Of a DNA stretch of 22,859 nt, positions 1-8,392 are shown piece by piece. This stretch comes from Bacteroides sp. CAG:770 (GTDB lineage Bacteria > Bacteroidota > Bacteroidia > Bacteroidales > UBA932). The stretch is from the NCBI GenBank assembly GCA_000435075.1, contig FR890616.1, positions 1 to 22,859 on the forward strand. The letters are read 5' to 3'. The notes beneath the pieces were generated by a model that was not told the DNA's origin, did no database searches, and saw only the letters and a list, made by a program, of their open reading frames with translations. How positions within the stretch are numbered: position 1 is the stretch's first letter; each line of letters begins with the position of its first letter. Both the position numbers and the translations under genes were made by a program.

Positions 1-62
1 CATTGATTTTTCGCACTTTACAGATTTATATTTTCTCTTTTTATGCTTTTCTTTTCTTTGTA

Positions 63-1580
63 TCACTTGCCGATGCAAAAATTCCGAAATATATTCCCCA
101 AAACCTCCTCCGTGCTTATCTCCCCGACGATTTCCCCCAGATGATAGAGAGCCTCGCGAAGGTCCTGCGCGATCAAATCCGGCGGCAGCGTAGCCACTTG
201 CAGCCCGTCGCGGACACGCCCAAGAGCCGTCGCAGCACGGACAAGCGCCTCATAATGCCGGATATTCGTCACCATGGTCTCGTCAGTGTCACCCGTAATC
301 CGTCTGCCGATTTCCGCCAGAGCTTCTGTCAACACAGTTAGCCCAGAACCAGTTTTCGCCGATATCGGAATCAGCTTGGAGGAGATACCTTTCTCGCGCA
401 AGGCGGCTTCAATTCTCGCCATCTTTCCGGTCTTGTCAGCAGAACCAGCCCCAGAACCTGTCTCGGTAAAACCGGTCCCGGCATAACCTGCGACATGACC
501 TTCACCGGCCATCACTGACTCACTTTCATCGACATCACACTTGTTGACCAGCAGCAAAAACTCACGCCCGGCCCCACAAGCATTGACCTTATCCCAAATA
601 TACTCCGCATCGGCCAGAACAGAATTCTCTCCGCGGGACAAATCGGTCATACCCAATACGATAGACGCCTCATCCATCTTCTTGAACGTCCTCTCGATAC
701 CGATCTTTTCGACTATCTCATCAGTCTCGCGGATACCTGCAGTATCGATAAAACGGAACATTACGCCGCCAAGGTTCAACGTTTCTTCTATGGTGTCACG
801 CGTCGTGCCGGCAATATCGGAAACGATGGCACGATCCTCGCCAAGAAGCGCATTCATCAGAGTACTCTTGCCCGTATTGGTCGCACCAACGATAGCGACC
901 GGGACACCATTCTTGATAGCATTGCCACGACTGAAAGAATCAGTCAGACGGCCGATATGGGACAATGCCTCATTGACCAGAGCTCCCAGTTCGGAACGGC
1001 TGGCAAACTCCACATCCTCCTCACTGAAATCCAATTCGAGTTCCAGTAGGGAAGTCATCTTTAAAAGCTTGTCTCTTAGAACTTTAAGCTCAGACGAAAA
1101 GCCACCTTTCAGCTGATTCATCGCCACCTTGTGGGAAGCCGCGCTCTGAGACGCGATGACATCCGCAACAGCTTCAGCCTGAGCAAGATCCATCTTGCCA
1201 TTGACAAAAGCACGACGCGTAAACTCACCAGGAGCGGCAATACGCGCTCCCGCATTGACAAGAAGCTCCAGAATCGCATTGACGATAAATCTGGACGCAT
1301 GACAGGAAATCTCCACCGAATTCTCGCCGGTATATGAATGCGGCGCGCGGAACACACTGACAATCACATTGTCGAGCACGCTGCCGTCAGTCGCGAAGAC
1401 CGTCCCGTAGCGAAGCCTGTAACCTTCGGTTTCAGAAAGAGACTCACCCTTAAGGTCAATGATTTTGTCCGCTATTGCCAATGCCTCTTTCCCGCTTACC
1501 CGTATAATAGAAATCGCACCCGTACCAGGAATCGTGGCCGGCGCACAGATTGTGCCTTCCGTAAACTGATAATTCACCAT
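63..1580 (-). CDS. mnmE: tRNA uridine-5-carboxymethylaminomethyl(34) synthesis GTPase MnmE (TrmE)
   Basis: MnmE works with MnmG to install the cmnm5 group on the wobble uridine of certain tRNAs, in the cytoplasm. The 505-residue product has the folate-binding N-terminal domain (about 1-120), the helical domain, and an embedded G domain: G1 GATNTGKS (232-239), the TT of DIAGTTRD (255-262), G3 DTAG (279-282), G4 NKCD (346-349) and G5 SAK (407-409). It ends with the diagnostic C-terminal CIGK carrying the catalytic cysteine. The family is usually about 450-465 residues. The excess here is largely a Gly/Ser/Ala-rich insertion at about 351-386, between G4 and G5. The ATG lies 5 bp after the bcp stop, so the two genes are probably co-transcribed. 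No convincing terminator follows: a short hairpin at 57-79 spans the stop codon but has no T-run on this strand. The identification is secure; the function of the insertion is unknown. Confidence 0.97.
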   Translation of the reverse strand: MVNYQFTEGTICAPATIPGTGAISIIRVSGKEALAIADKIIDLKGESLSETEGYRLRYGTVFATDGSVLDNVIVSVFRAPHSYTGENSVEISCHASRFIVNAILELLVNAGARIAAPGEFTRRAFVNGKMDLAQAEAVADVIASQSAASHKVAMNQLKGGFSSELKVLRDKLLKMTSLLELELDFSEEDVEFASRSELGALVNEALSHIGRLTDSFSRGNAIKNGVPVAIVGATNTGKSTLMNALLGEDRAIVSDIAGTTRDTIEETLNLGGVMFRFIDTAGIRETDEIVEKIGIERTFKKMDEASIVLGMTDLSRGENSVLADAEYIWDKVNACGAGREFLLLVNKCDVDESESVMAGEGHVAGYAGTGFTETGSGAGSADKTGKMARIEAALREKGISSKLIPISAKTGSGLTVLTEALAEIGRRITGDTDETMVTNIRHYEALVRAATALGRVRDGLQVATLPPDLIAQDLREALYHLGEIVGEISTEEVLGNIFRNFCIGK

Positions 1581-1585
1581 AACAA

Positions 1586-2032
1586 CTAACCCAAAATCTG
1601 TTCAGCGTGATTTTTGGTGTTCACCTTATCGATAACCTCGACGAGAATGCCCTTCTCATTGAAAATGAAAGTCTTACGCAGAATGCCTTCATAAACCTTC
1701 CCGTAAAGCTTCTTCTCTCCCCATGCACCGAAAGCTTTGATTATCAATGTTTCCGGATCAGAAAGCAGAGGGAACGGCAATGTGTATTTGTCACTGAAAT
1801 TTTTCTGCGCCTTCACGCTGTCCTTACTTATGCCAATGACATTGTAACCCAATGCCAGAAACCTTTCATAATTATCCCTCAGGCTGCATGCCTCTGCTGT
1901 ACAACCTGGAGTATTGGCCTTGGGATAAAAATATACGACGGTCTTTTTCCCGATAAGATCACGTGATGAGACAATGTTACCATTCTGGTCTTGCGCCGAA
2001 AAATCTGGCATAGGATTACCTGTTTCAAGCAT
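1586..2032 (-). CDS. bcp: Thioredoxin-dependent thiol peroxidase, Bcp/PrxQ-type peroxiredoxin
   Basis: This peroxiredoxin reduces hydrogen peroxide and organic hydroperoxides using thioredoxin. At 148 residues it has the normal length for the family. The active-site stretch PKANTPGCTAEAC is at residues 37-49, with Cys44 as the peroxidatic cysteine and Cys49, five residues later, as the resolving cysteine. That spacing is the hallmark of the atypical two-Cys BCP/PrxQ group. There is no signal peptide, so the protein is cytoplasmic. It starts at an ATG with a consensus TAnnTTTG element about 23 bp upstream, is divergent from the MATE transporter gene, and is the first gene of a likely bcp-mnmE operon. 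The pairing looks like shared housekeeping transcription rather than a functional partnership. The identification is secure. Confidence 0.95.
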   Translation of the reverse strand: MLETGNPMPDFSAQDQNGNIVSSRDLIGKKTVVYFYPKANTPGCTAEACSLRDNYERFLALGYNVIGISKDSVKAQKNFSDKYTLPFPLLSDPETLIIKAFGAWGEKKLYGKVYEGILRKTFIFNEKGILVEVIDKVNTKNHAEQILG

Positions 2033-2054
2033 AACGAAAATAATTTATACCAAA

Positions 2055-2062
2055 CAAAGATA
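2055..2062 (-). promoter_or_regulatory. -7 element TATCTTTG of the bcp-mnmE promoter
   Basis: Read on the minus strand, this is a perfect match to the Bacteroidetes -7 consensus TAnnTTTG, placed 22 bp before the bcp start codon. I do not see a clear TTG -33 element about 19 bp further upstream, so strength cannot be judged. Position and consensus match make it the best promoter candidate for this transcript. Confidence 0.55.
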
Positions 2063-2085
2063 CATAAAAACTATCATTATTTTCG

Positions 2086-2093
2086 TATCTTCG
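2086..2093 (+). promoter_or_regulatory. Candidate -7 element TATCTTCG before the MATE transporter
   Basis: This is a one-mismatch version of TAnnTTTG, 21 bp before the ATG at 2115, which would give a very short leader. No -33 TTG is visible at the expected distance. It shares the 82-bp divergent region with the bcp promoter. Confidence 0.35.
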
Positions 2094-2114
2094 CGTTCTT
2101 TGAACCAGACAGCT

Positions 2115-3461
2115 ATGCAAAGGGACGCAATCGATTTCGGCTCGGACAACATTCCGAAGCTCTTCGGCAAAATGCTTACGCCGACACTTTTGGGAATGCT
2201 CTGCATCTCCTTGATGACAGTAATTGACGGTGTCTTCATCGGACACGGCGTCGGAAGTGACGCATTGGCAGCCGTCAATATATTCTCGCCATTCTGGCTC
2301 CTGATGACCGCCATCGGACTGATGCTCGGCATTGGATGCTCAGTCGTCTCGTCCATCCATTTGTCCCAGGACAATGCCAAGGCGGCCAGAATCAATATGA
2401 CACAGACCATCATATTCGGATTGGCATTGACATTGACCATAACCATCCTGGTACAGTGCTTCAGCACGCAGACCGCTTACCTGCTCGGATCTTCTGACAG
2501 GCTCCTGCCGCATGTGCTTGATTATCAGCGGTGGCTGTCATTGGCTTTCTGCGCCATGTTCCTTCAGTCGGTGGGACTCCTCATCATACGCCTGGACGGT
2601 TCGCCGACCTACGCGATGTTCACATCCTCGATACCGGCGATATTGAACATCGTCCTGGACTACATATTCCTATTCATCCTCGACAAAGGCCTTGAAGGCG
2701 TCTCATTCGCCACGTTCATAGCTCTATGGTTCGGTGCCGGCATGGTCATCTTCTATATACTCTTCCTGTCCAGGTCAATGAAATTGTACCGGCTTAAATG
2801 GTCTTTCAAGAGCCTCTGCCTGTTCGCGAGAAATATCGGTTACCAGTTCCGCCTCGGCTTCTCAGCATTTCTGGGAGAATGCAGCATCTCTATCCTTATG
2901 TTCATCGGCAACTATGTGTTTATGAGATACTTGGGCGAAGATGGCGTGGCAGCGTTCTCTATCGCATGCTACATTATGCCCTTCATCTTCATGACCGGCA
3001 ATGCCATTTCACAGTCCGCCCAGCCGATTATCAGTTACAACCACGGCGCAGGCAAAAGGGGCAGGGTAGTGGAAGCCCGCAAAGTGGCATTGGTCACCGC
3101 AATCGGCGCCGGAATCCTCCTCTCGTCCGCACTCGCCTTCGGCGTAAAATACGTTGCCGCGCTGTTTCTCAGCACCGACGCGAACGGCTACCGCATCGCC
3201 TCCGCCGGAATGCCGCTAATGGCGACGGGATTCGTTTTCTACATTGTCAATGTTACCGTAATCGGATACTATCAGAGCATTGAGCGGATTATTCCTGCGA
3301 CCATCTACTCTTTTGCACGAGGACTTGTTTTCCTCGTTCCGGCATTCCTCCTCATGCCGCGCATTGCAGGCACCCCGGGAATCTGGCTGGCCCTGCCCGT
3401 TTCAGAAGCATTGACTTTCATTCTTATCGCCACCGGCAGGTTGTTCCGTCGAAAAAATTAA
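2115..3461 (+). CDS. MATE family multidrug/drug-cation antiporter
   Basis: This is an inner-membrane exporter of the MATE family, which expels cationic drugs or metabolites in exchange for Na+ or H+. The 448-residue product begins with a short polar segment (MQRDAIDFGSDNIPKLFGKM) and then has about twelve hydrophobic stretches in two halves. The first half contains the family-typical run of a Thr-Pro in helix 1 followed by a VIDGVFIGHGVG-type segment. The second half contains FMTGNAISQSAQPIISYNHGAG, the usual MATE repeat motif. I chose the ATG at 2115 because the longer in-frame frame starting at 1974 would run through the bcp coding region and both promoters, and the 2115 start gives the expected N-terminus. 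The substrate cannot be told from sequence. It is expressed separately from the helicase gene 50 bp downstream, which has its own promoter. Confidence 0.93.
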   Translation: MQRDAIDFGSDNIPKLFGKMLTPTLLGMLCISLMTVIDGVFIGHGVGSDALAAVNIFSPFWLLMTAIGLMLGIGCSVVSSIHLSQDNAKAARINMTQTIIFGLALTLTITILVQCFSTQTAYLLGSSDRLLPHVLDYQRWLSLAFCAMFLQSVGLLIIRLDGSPTYAMFTSSIPAILNIVLDYIFLFILDKGLEGVSFATFIALWFGAGMVIFYILFLSRSMKLYRLKWSFKSLCLFARNIGYQFRLGFSAFLGECSISILMFIGNYVFMRYLGEDGVAAFSIACYIMPFIFMTGNAISQSAQPIISYNHGAGKRGRVVEARKVALVTAIGAGILLSSALAFGVKYVAALFLSTDANGYRIASAGMPLMATGFVFYIVNVTVIGYYQSIERIIPATIYSFARGLVFLVPAFLLMPRIAGTPGIWLALPVSEALTFILIATGRLFRRKN

Positions 3462-3478
3462 ATATCGTTATTATTCAT

Positions 3479-3486
3479 TATATTTG
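3479..3486 (+). promoter_or_regulatory. -7 element TATATTTG before the helicase fusion gene
   Basis: A perfect TAnnTTTG match sits 25 bp before the ATG at 3512, inside the 50-bp gap after the MATE stop codon. There is no clear TTG at the -33 position. It suggests the helicase gene can be transcribed on its own. Confidence 0.5.
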
Positions 3487-3511
3487 CCGAAAGAGGCAAG
3501 GCAAATAACCA

Positions 3512-6500
3512 ATGAATAATATAGCATTTATCGATCTGGAAATCGACGGCCGAGGCAAAATTGTAGATGCCGGAGCTGTAAAAGCCGGTAAATCAATACA
3601 TACATCACGCATCGCGGATTTTGTGAACTTCATCAGCGATGCACATTTTTTGTGCGGACACAATATAACAGAACATGACTATAAGTACCTGAGGCCATTT
3701 CTGTCGAGGGATTACAAACTTATAGACACATTGTATCTGTCGCCTCTAATGTTCCCGAGGAAGCCATATCATAGATTGCTCAAGGACGACAAACTGCTTT
3801 CAGATGAACTGAACAACCCTCTCAATGACGCCGTAAAGGCAAAGGAACTGTTTGAGGATGAGGTCAATGCATTTCGTGACATTGACAAGCGGATGCAGCA
3901 GATTTATTATGACCTGACATCTGATGACATTCACTTCAACGGCTTTTTCGACTATGTCGGTTATTTGCCGGAAAGACGCCTGTTCTTCCTGAAAAAATCT
4001 ACGGCCGACAATGTGAAAGAGGCGCTCGCCGGAAAGATTTGTGCCAATGCTGATGTCAATGATGCCGTGCGGAATTCCAAAACAGCGACAGCCTATTCTA
4101 TAGCATTGATTTCGACAGACGACAGGAACTCGATACTGGCACCTTGGGTGCTCAAGAACTATCCTGATACTGAAAGGATTATAAGGAAATTCCGCGAGTG
4201 CGACTGCGGAAGATGCAATTATTGCAAATCCAAAAGAGACCCTGAAGTCGCCTTGAAAAGATGGTTCGGCTATGACCATTTCAGGAAATTCGGAGGAGAA
4301 CCACTGCAGGAAAATGCCGTCAAGGGAGCGCTTCGGGGCCAGTCCATACTTGCCATATTCCCGACAGGAGGCGGAAAGTCATTGACATTCCAGATTCCTG
4401 CATTGATGGAGGGGGAGTCGCTGCGGGGTCTTACGGTCGTCATTTCTCCGCTCCAGTCTCTGATGAAAGACCAAGTCGAGAATCTGGAAAAGCGTGGTAT
4501 TGCCGATGCGGTTTACATCAATGGCCTTCTGTCTCAGGTAGAGCGCAAAAATGCATTGGAAAGAATCGAGTCCGGAGAAGCTTCGATTCTGTATATCGCT
4601 CCTGAATCATTGAGATCCAAGACGATAGAAAAGGTGTTGATGGGAAGGACAGTTGTCCGCATTGTCATTGATGAAGCCCATTGTTTTTCTGCCTGGGGAC
4701 AGGATTTCCGCATAGAATATATGCATATCGCGGAGTTCATCAGGCAGCTGCAGGCGAAAAAAGGCATTGACAAACCTATTCCGGTATCGTGTTTTACGGC
4801 GACCGCCAAACCTAAGGTCGTCAGCGATATTACCGATTATTTCCGCGATAATCTCGGGCTGGAACTGAAATTATATACGACTGACGCGACCAGGACGAAT
4901 CTTCATTACACTGTTCTGCATCGCAGTGAAGATGAAAAGTATCCGACATTGAGGAATCTTCTTTTCGACTGCAAAACGCCCGCAATTGTCTATGTTACAA
5001 GGACGAAGACTGCAGAGAAGATTGCCGGCCGCCTGAATAGGGACGGACTGGAAGCGAGGGCATTCCATGGTCAGATGGATATTCGCGAAAAGGTCAAAGC
5101 TCAGGATGATTTCATCAATAACAGAGTACGGATTATTGTAGCAACTTCCGCCTTCGGTATGGGTGTGGACAAGAGCGATGTCGGCCTTGTCGTGCATTAT
5201 GAAATTTCTGATTCGCTGGAGAATTATATTCAGGAGGCGGGCCGTGCCGGAAGGGATGTGACTTCCAATGCCGACTGCTATGTCCTTTACAATGACGATG
5301 ACCTGAACCGACACTTTACATTGCTAAACCAGACCAAACTGACACTCAGCGAGATAAATCAGGTCTGGAGAGCCATCAAGAGCCTCACTTCGAAGCGTTC
5401 GACAATTACGATTTCCGCTCTGGAGATAGCCCGGAAAGCCGGCTGGGATGAGATTCGGGATATAGAAACCAAAGTCAAGAGCGCTATAGCGGCATTGGAA
5501 AATGCGGGATTCATCAGGCGCGGAATGAACAGCCCGAGGATCTACGCGACCAGCATCGTCCCGCGGACGATGGATGAAGCTGTTGAGAAAATTCTCAGCT
5601 GCAACGAACTCACCACTGAGGATAAGGTCAATGCCAGACGCATAATCAAGTCCCTGATTTCTGAGCGGAGCCGTGCAAAGGCAGGAACTGCAGAGGCGGA
5701 ATCCCGTGTCGATTATCTTTCTGACATGCTTGGCATTGAAATCAGGAAAGTCATAAACGTTGTGGAGAGCATGCGTATGAATGGCATTCTCGCCAGGGAC
5801 AATGACATGACCGCATACCTCAGAATCAGTCAGATAAGAAAACTGGAGTTTTATGGAAAACTTGAGAGAAGCATCATTGACTCCATCTCTGGCGAAGAAA
5901 ATAATTTCAGTCTTAAAGAACTGAATGAAAAGGCTATAGCAGACGGTATCTCAAGTTCTACTGTAAAGGATATCAGGACCATCTTATATTTCTGGATCAT
6001 CAAGGGGTATATGATAAAGACCTCATTGTCCGATGAACATATAGATATAAGACTGAAGGTTTCCATAGATGACCTGAAGGGCATAGCTGAACGGCGAACA
6101 GCCATTGCAAAATATGTCCTCGGCAAGTTCAAGTCCCAGCCTCATGAGGGTGAACAGGACATAATGGTCAACTTTTCATTGACCGAACTTGTCATGGGAT
6201 ACAATGCAAGCAGTCTGTTCATGACAGAACTTGCTGATGTCAATGCTGTCGAAGAGGCTCTCCTGTTCCTGGCCAAGACTGGTATCTTGAGCATCGAAGG
6301 CGGGTTCATGGTGCTGTATAACAAGATTGAACTTGAGAGGCTGAACATGGACAACCGCAGCCGTTACAAGAAGGAGGATTACAAGAACCTGGACGACTTC
6401 TACAGGCAGCGTATCCAGCAGATTCACATAGTCGGCAAGTATGCCAATATGATGGTTGCCAATGAAAGTAAGGCATTGGAGTATGTCCACGACTATTTCA

Positions 6501-8293
6501 CAATGGATTTCAAGGCCTTCATAAAGCGTTATTTCGACAGCAAGGAAGCGGAGGAAATAAACCGCAATGTCAGCAAAAAGAAGTTCGACGAAATCTTCGG
6601 AAGCCTGACGACGGTGCAGAATAGTATTATCAATGATAGAGATTCCCGTTTCATAGTCGTTCCGGCAGGCCCCGGAAGCGGAAAGACCTTTGTCCTTGTC
6701 AGGAAGCTGGCATCATTGATATTGATGGAGGACATCAAGTCCGAACAGCTGCTCATGTTGACATTTTCACGTGCTGCAGCCACGGAGTTCAGCAAGCGCC
6801 TTGCAGATCTCATCGGCGGCGCTGCCAGATATGTGGAAATCAAGACTTTCCATTCGTACTGCTTTGACCTGCTTGGCAAAATCGGAACAGTCGAGGATTC
6901 CGACCATGTGGTCAGTAATGCAGTGGAAGCCATATCTGCCGGCAACGTCGAGCGCAGCCAGATTACCAAGTCGATTCTTGTCATTGATGAGGCCCAGGAC
7001 ATGAGTGCCGACGAGTTCGCCCTTGTGGAGAGTCTCATAAAGTTCAATGAAGACATGCGGGTGATAGCTGTCGGCGATGATGACCAGAACATCTATGAGT
7101 TCCGCGGCTCCGATTCGGGACATATGAGGGCTCTGATATCTGAATACGGAGCGACAGTCTATAACATGACGGACAATTTCCGCAGTTCCGACGAGGTCGT
7201 CTCCATCGCCAATGCTTTCGTGAGGACGATCCGGAACCGACTGAAAATAGTTCCTATCAATGCTGTGAAGCAGTCTCACGGTAAGGTCAATGTTACTTTC
7301 CATCGTTCTCCAAATTATGAGAAGGCCGTTGTCGATGAATTGGCTGCCGATGCGCATAAGGGCTCGACATGCGTGCTGACATTGACCAATGAGGATGCTC
7401 TGGTCGTTTCGGCACTTCTCAAGCAGAACGGCTACAAAGCGCGTCTTGTCCAGTCAAGGGAGGACTTCAATCTGAAGGACCTTGCCGAATTGCATTACTT
7501 CCTTTCTCTTGTGAAGAAGCCAGGAACAACGGTCATTTCATTAACTGACTGGGAGCAGGCCAAGGATGATATCCATAATAAGTATCATGACAGCGAATAT
7601 CTCGAAGTGTTCAGGAACTGTATTTCAGAGTTTGAGTCAGAAGGTCGTCATACAACCTATCTGTCTGATTTCGAGACCTATCTGAACGAGTCCCAGCTCG
7701 AGACCTTCATTCCGGGCAACGCCTCTGAGATAATAGTCTCGACCATCCACAAAGCCAAAGGGCGTGAGTATGACAATGTCTATGTCTCGCTCAAGGGATT
7801 GCATTATATAACGGACAAAGAGCGCCGTGCCATCTATGTCGCCATGACACGCGCAAAGAACAACTTGTCAATTCATTACGACAACCGCACGCTGTTCGGC
7901 CAGGATGTGCTTTCGTGTGCATCTTACTCCACAGACGATACCGACTATGGCAGGCCATCACGCATACTTCTCCAACTTGGTCACAAAGATGTGGTTTTGA
8001 GCGCCTTCATGAACGAATGGATTCCGTTCGACACCATCCATTCTGGTAGTCCATTATCCGTCCAGCCGGAAGGCCTATATGCGGAAATTGACAATAAGCC
8101 TGTCAGAGTCGTGAAATTTTCAAGTGCCTTTGTCAATGCCTACAATTCAATCCTGTCCAAGGGTTATGTCCCTGCATCCTCCAAGGTCAGGGCCCAAGTT
8201 TTGTGGCATCACGAGGACAAAGACGTCACCCCGCCCAAATACAGCGAGCATCTGATTCTCCTCCCCGACATAACGTTGGATCTGGTCCGGTGA
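3512..8293 (+). CDS. DEDD exonuclease-like / RecQ helicase / UvrD-like helicase fusion protein
   Basis: This 1593-residue cytoplasmic protein joins three nucleic-acid domains and should act in DNA repair or recombination. Residues 1-115 resemble a DnaQ/RNase T (DEDD) exonuclease: FIDLE with Asp8 and Glu10, Asp56 in ITEHDYKYL, and Asp106 in LNDAVKA; the His expected five residues before Asp106 is Asn101. A cluster Cys230-x-Cys232-x2-Cys235-x2-Cys238 could bind metal. The RecQ part follows: Walker A TGGGKS (285-290), DEAH (387-390), FTATA (428-432) and motif VI QEAGRAGRD (574-582). Residues about 600-1000 look helical and winged-helix-like and are less recognizable. The SF1 part has Walker A GPGSGKT (1053-1059), DEAQD (1159-1163), GDDDQNIYEFRGS (1188-1200), NFRSSDEV (1222-1229), STIHKAKG (1410-1417) and YVAMTRAK (1442-1449). 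Both ATPase sites look intact. RecQ alone is usually about 600-700 residues. The domain calls are firm; the cellular role is inferred. Confidence 0.93.
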   Translation: MNNIAFIDLEIDGRGKIVDAGAVKAGKSIHTSRIADFVNFISDAHFLCGHNITEHDYKYLRPFLSRDYKLIDTLYLSPLMFPRKPYHRLLKDDKLLSDELNNPLNDAVKAKELFEDEVNAFRDIDKRMQQIYYDLTSDDIHFNGFFDYVGYLPERRLFFLKKSTADNVKEALAGKICANADVNDAVRNSKTATAYSIALISTDDRNSILAPWVLKNYPDTERIIRKFRECDCGRCNYCKSKRDPEVALKRWFGYDHFRKFGGEPLQENAVKGALRGQSILAIFPTGGGKSLTFQIPALMEGESLRGLTVVISPLQSLMKDQVENLEKRGIADAVYINGLLSQVERKNALERIESGEASILYIAPESLRSKTIEKVLMGRTVVRIVIDEAHCFSAWGQDFRIEYMHIAEFIRQLQAKKGIDKPIPVSCFTATAKPKVVSDITDYFRDNLGLELKLYTTDATRTNLHYTVLHRSEDEKYPTLRNLLFDCKTPAIVYVTRTKTAEKIAGRLNRDGLEARAFHGQMDIREKVKAQDDFINNRVRIIVATSAFGMGVDKSDVGLVVHYEISDSLENYIQEAGRAGRDVTSNADCYVLYNDDDLNRHFTLLNQTKLTLSEINQVWRAIKSLTSKRSTITISALEIARKAGWDEIRDIETKVKSAIAALENAGFIRRGMNSPRIYATSIVPRTMDEAVEKILSCNELTTEDKVNARRIIKSLISERSRAKAGTAEAESRVDYLSDMLGIEIRKVINVVESMRMNGILARDNDMTAYLRISQIRKLEFYGKLERSIIDSISGEENNFSLKELNEKAIADGISSSTVKDIRTILYFWIIKGYMIKTSLSDEHIDIRLKVSIDDLKGIAERRTAIAKYVLGKFKSQPHEGEQDIMVNFSLTELVMGYNASSLFMTELADVNAVEEALLFLAKTGILSIEGGFMVLYNKIELERLNMDNRSRYKKEDYKNLDDFYRQRIQQIHIVGKYANMMVANESKALEYVHDYFTMDFKAFIKRYFDSKEAEEINRNVSKKKFDEIFGSLTTVQNSIINDRDSRFIVVPAGPGSGKTFVLVRKLASLILMEDIKSEQLLMLTFSRAAATEFSKRLADLIGGAARYVEIKTFHSYCFDLLGKIGTVEDSDHVVSNAVEAISAGNVERSQITKSILVIDEAQDMSADEFALVESLIKFNEDMRVIAVGDDDQNIYEFRGSDSGHMRALISEYGATVYNMTDNFRSSDEVVSIANAFVRTIRNRLKIVPINAVKQSHGKVNVTFHRSPNYEKAVVDELAADAHKGSTCVLTLTNEDALVVSALLKQNGYKARLVQSREDFNLKDLAELHYFLSLVKKPGTTVISLTDWEQAKDDIHNKYHDSEYLEVFRNCISEFESEGRHTTYLSDFETYLNESQLETFIPGNASEIIVSTIHKAKGREYDNVYVSLKGLHYITDKERRAIYVAMTRAKNNLSIHYDNRTLFGQDVLSCASYSTDDTDYGRPSRILLQLGHKDVVLSAFMNEWIPFDTIHSGSPLSVQPEGLYAEIDNKPVRVVKFSSAFVNAYNSILSKGYVPASSKVRAQVLWHHEDKDVTPPKYSEHLILLPDITLDLVR

Positions 8294-8341
8294 AGGTCTT
8301 TGCACAATATGGACATGTGGACATAAACCCCAGAATCCACC

Positions 8342-8371
8342 TTGCTTTAACTCAGAAAATCTGTATATTTG
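8342..8371 (+). promoter_or_regulatory. Promoter TTG-N19-TATATTTG before the PaaK-like ligase
   Basis: A -33 TTG at 8342-8344 and a perfect -7 TATATTTG at 8364-8371 are separated by 19 bp, the textbook Bacteroidetes spacing. Transcription would begin near 8376-8378. That leaves too little leader for the GTG at 8384 and favours the ATG at 8393 as the start codon. Confidence 0.65.
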
Positions 8372-8392
8372 TAAGCTTGAAGTGTGAAATGT

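Noticed and set aside
1..3. CAT at the left edge as the start codon of another minus-strand gene
   Set aside because: Only one codon is inside the window, so there is nothing to support it beyond a weak TAAATCTG upstream.
57..79. Hairpin TTTGTATC/GATGCAAA spanning the mnmE stop as a terminator
   Set aside because: The stem is short, with one wobble pair, and the minus-strand side is followed by an A/G-rich run rather than T residues.
1974..2114. In-frame upstream extension of the MATE transporter (47 extra codons)
   Set aside because: It would overlap bcp on the other strand and run through both promoter elements; the ATG at 2115 gives the normal family N-terminus.
3512..8293. Member of a phage-defence island
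   Set aside because: The helicase fusion stands among housekeeping genes with no restriction, toxin, integrase or other defence gene nearby.
8313..8332. Tandem TGGACAT repeat upstream of the PaaK-like gene
   Set aside because: Only two short imperfect copies; it lies before the promoter but is too short to tell from chance.
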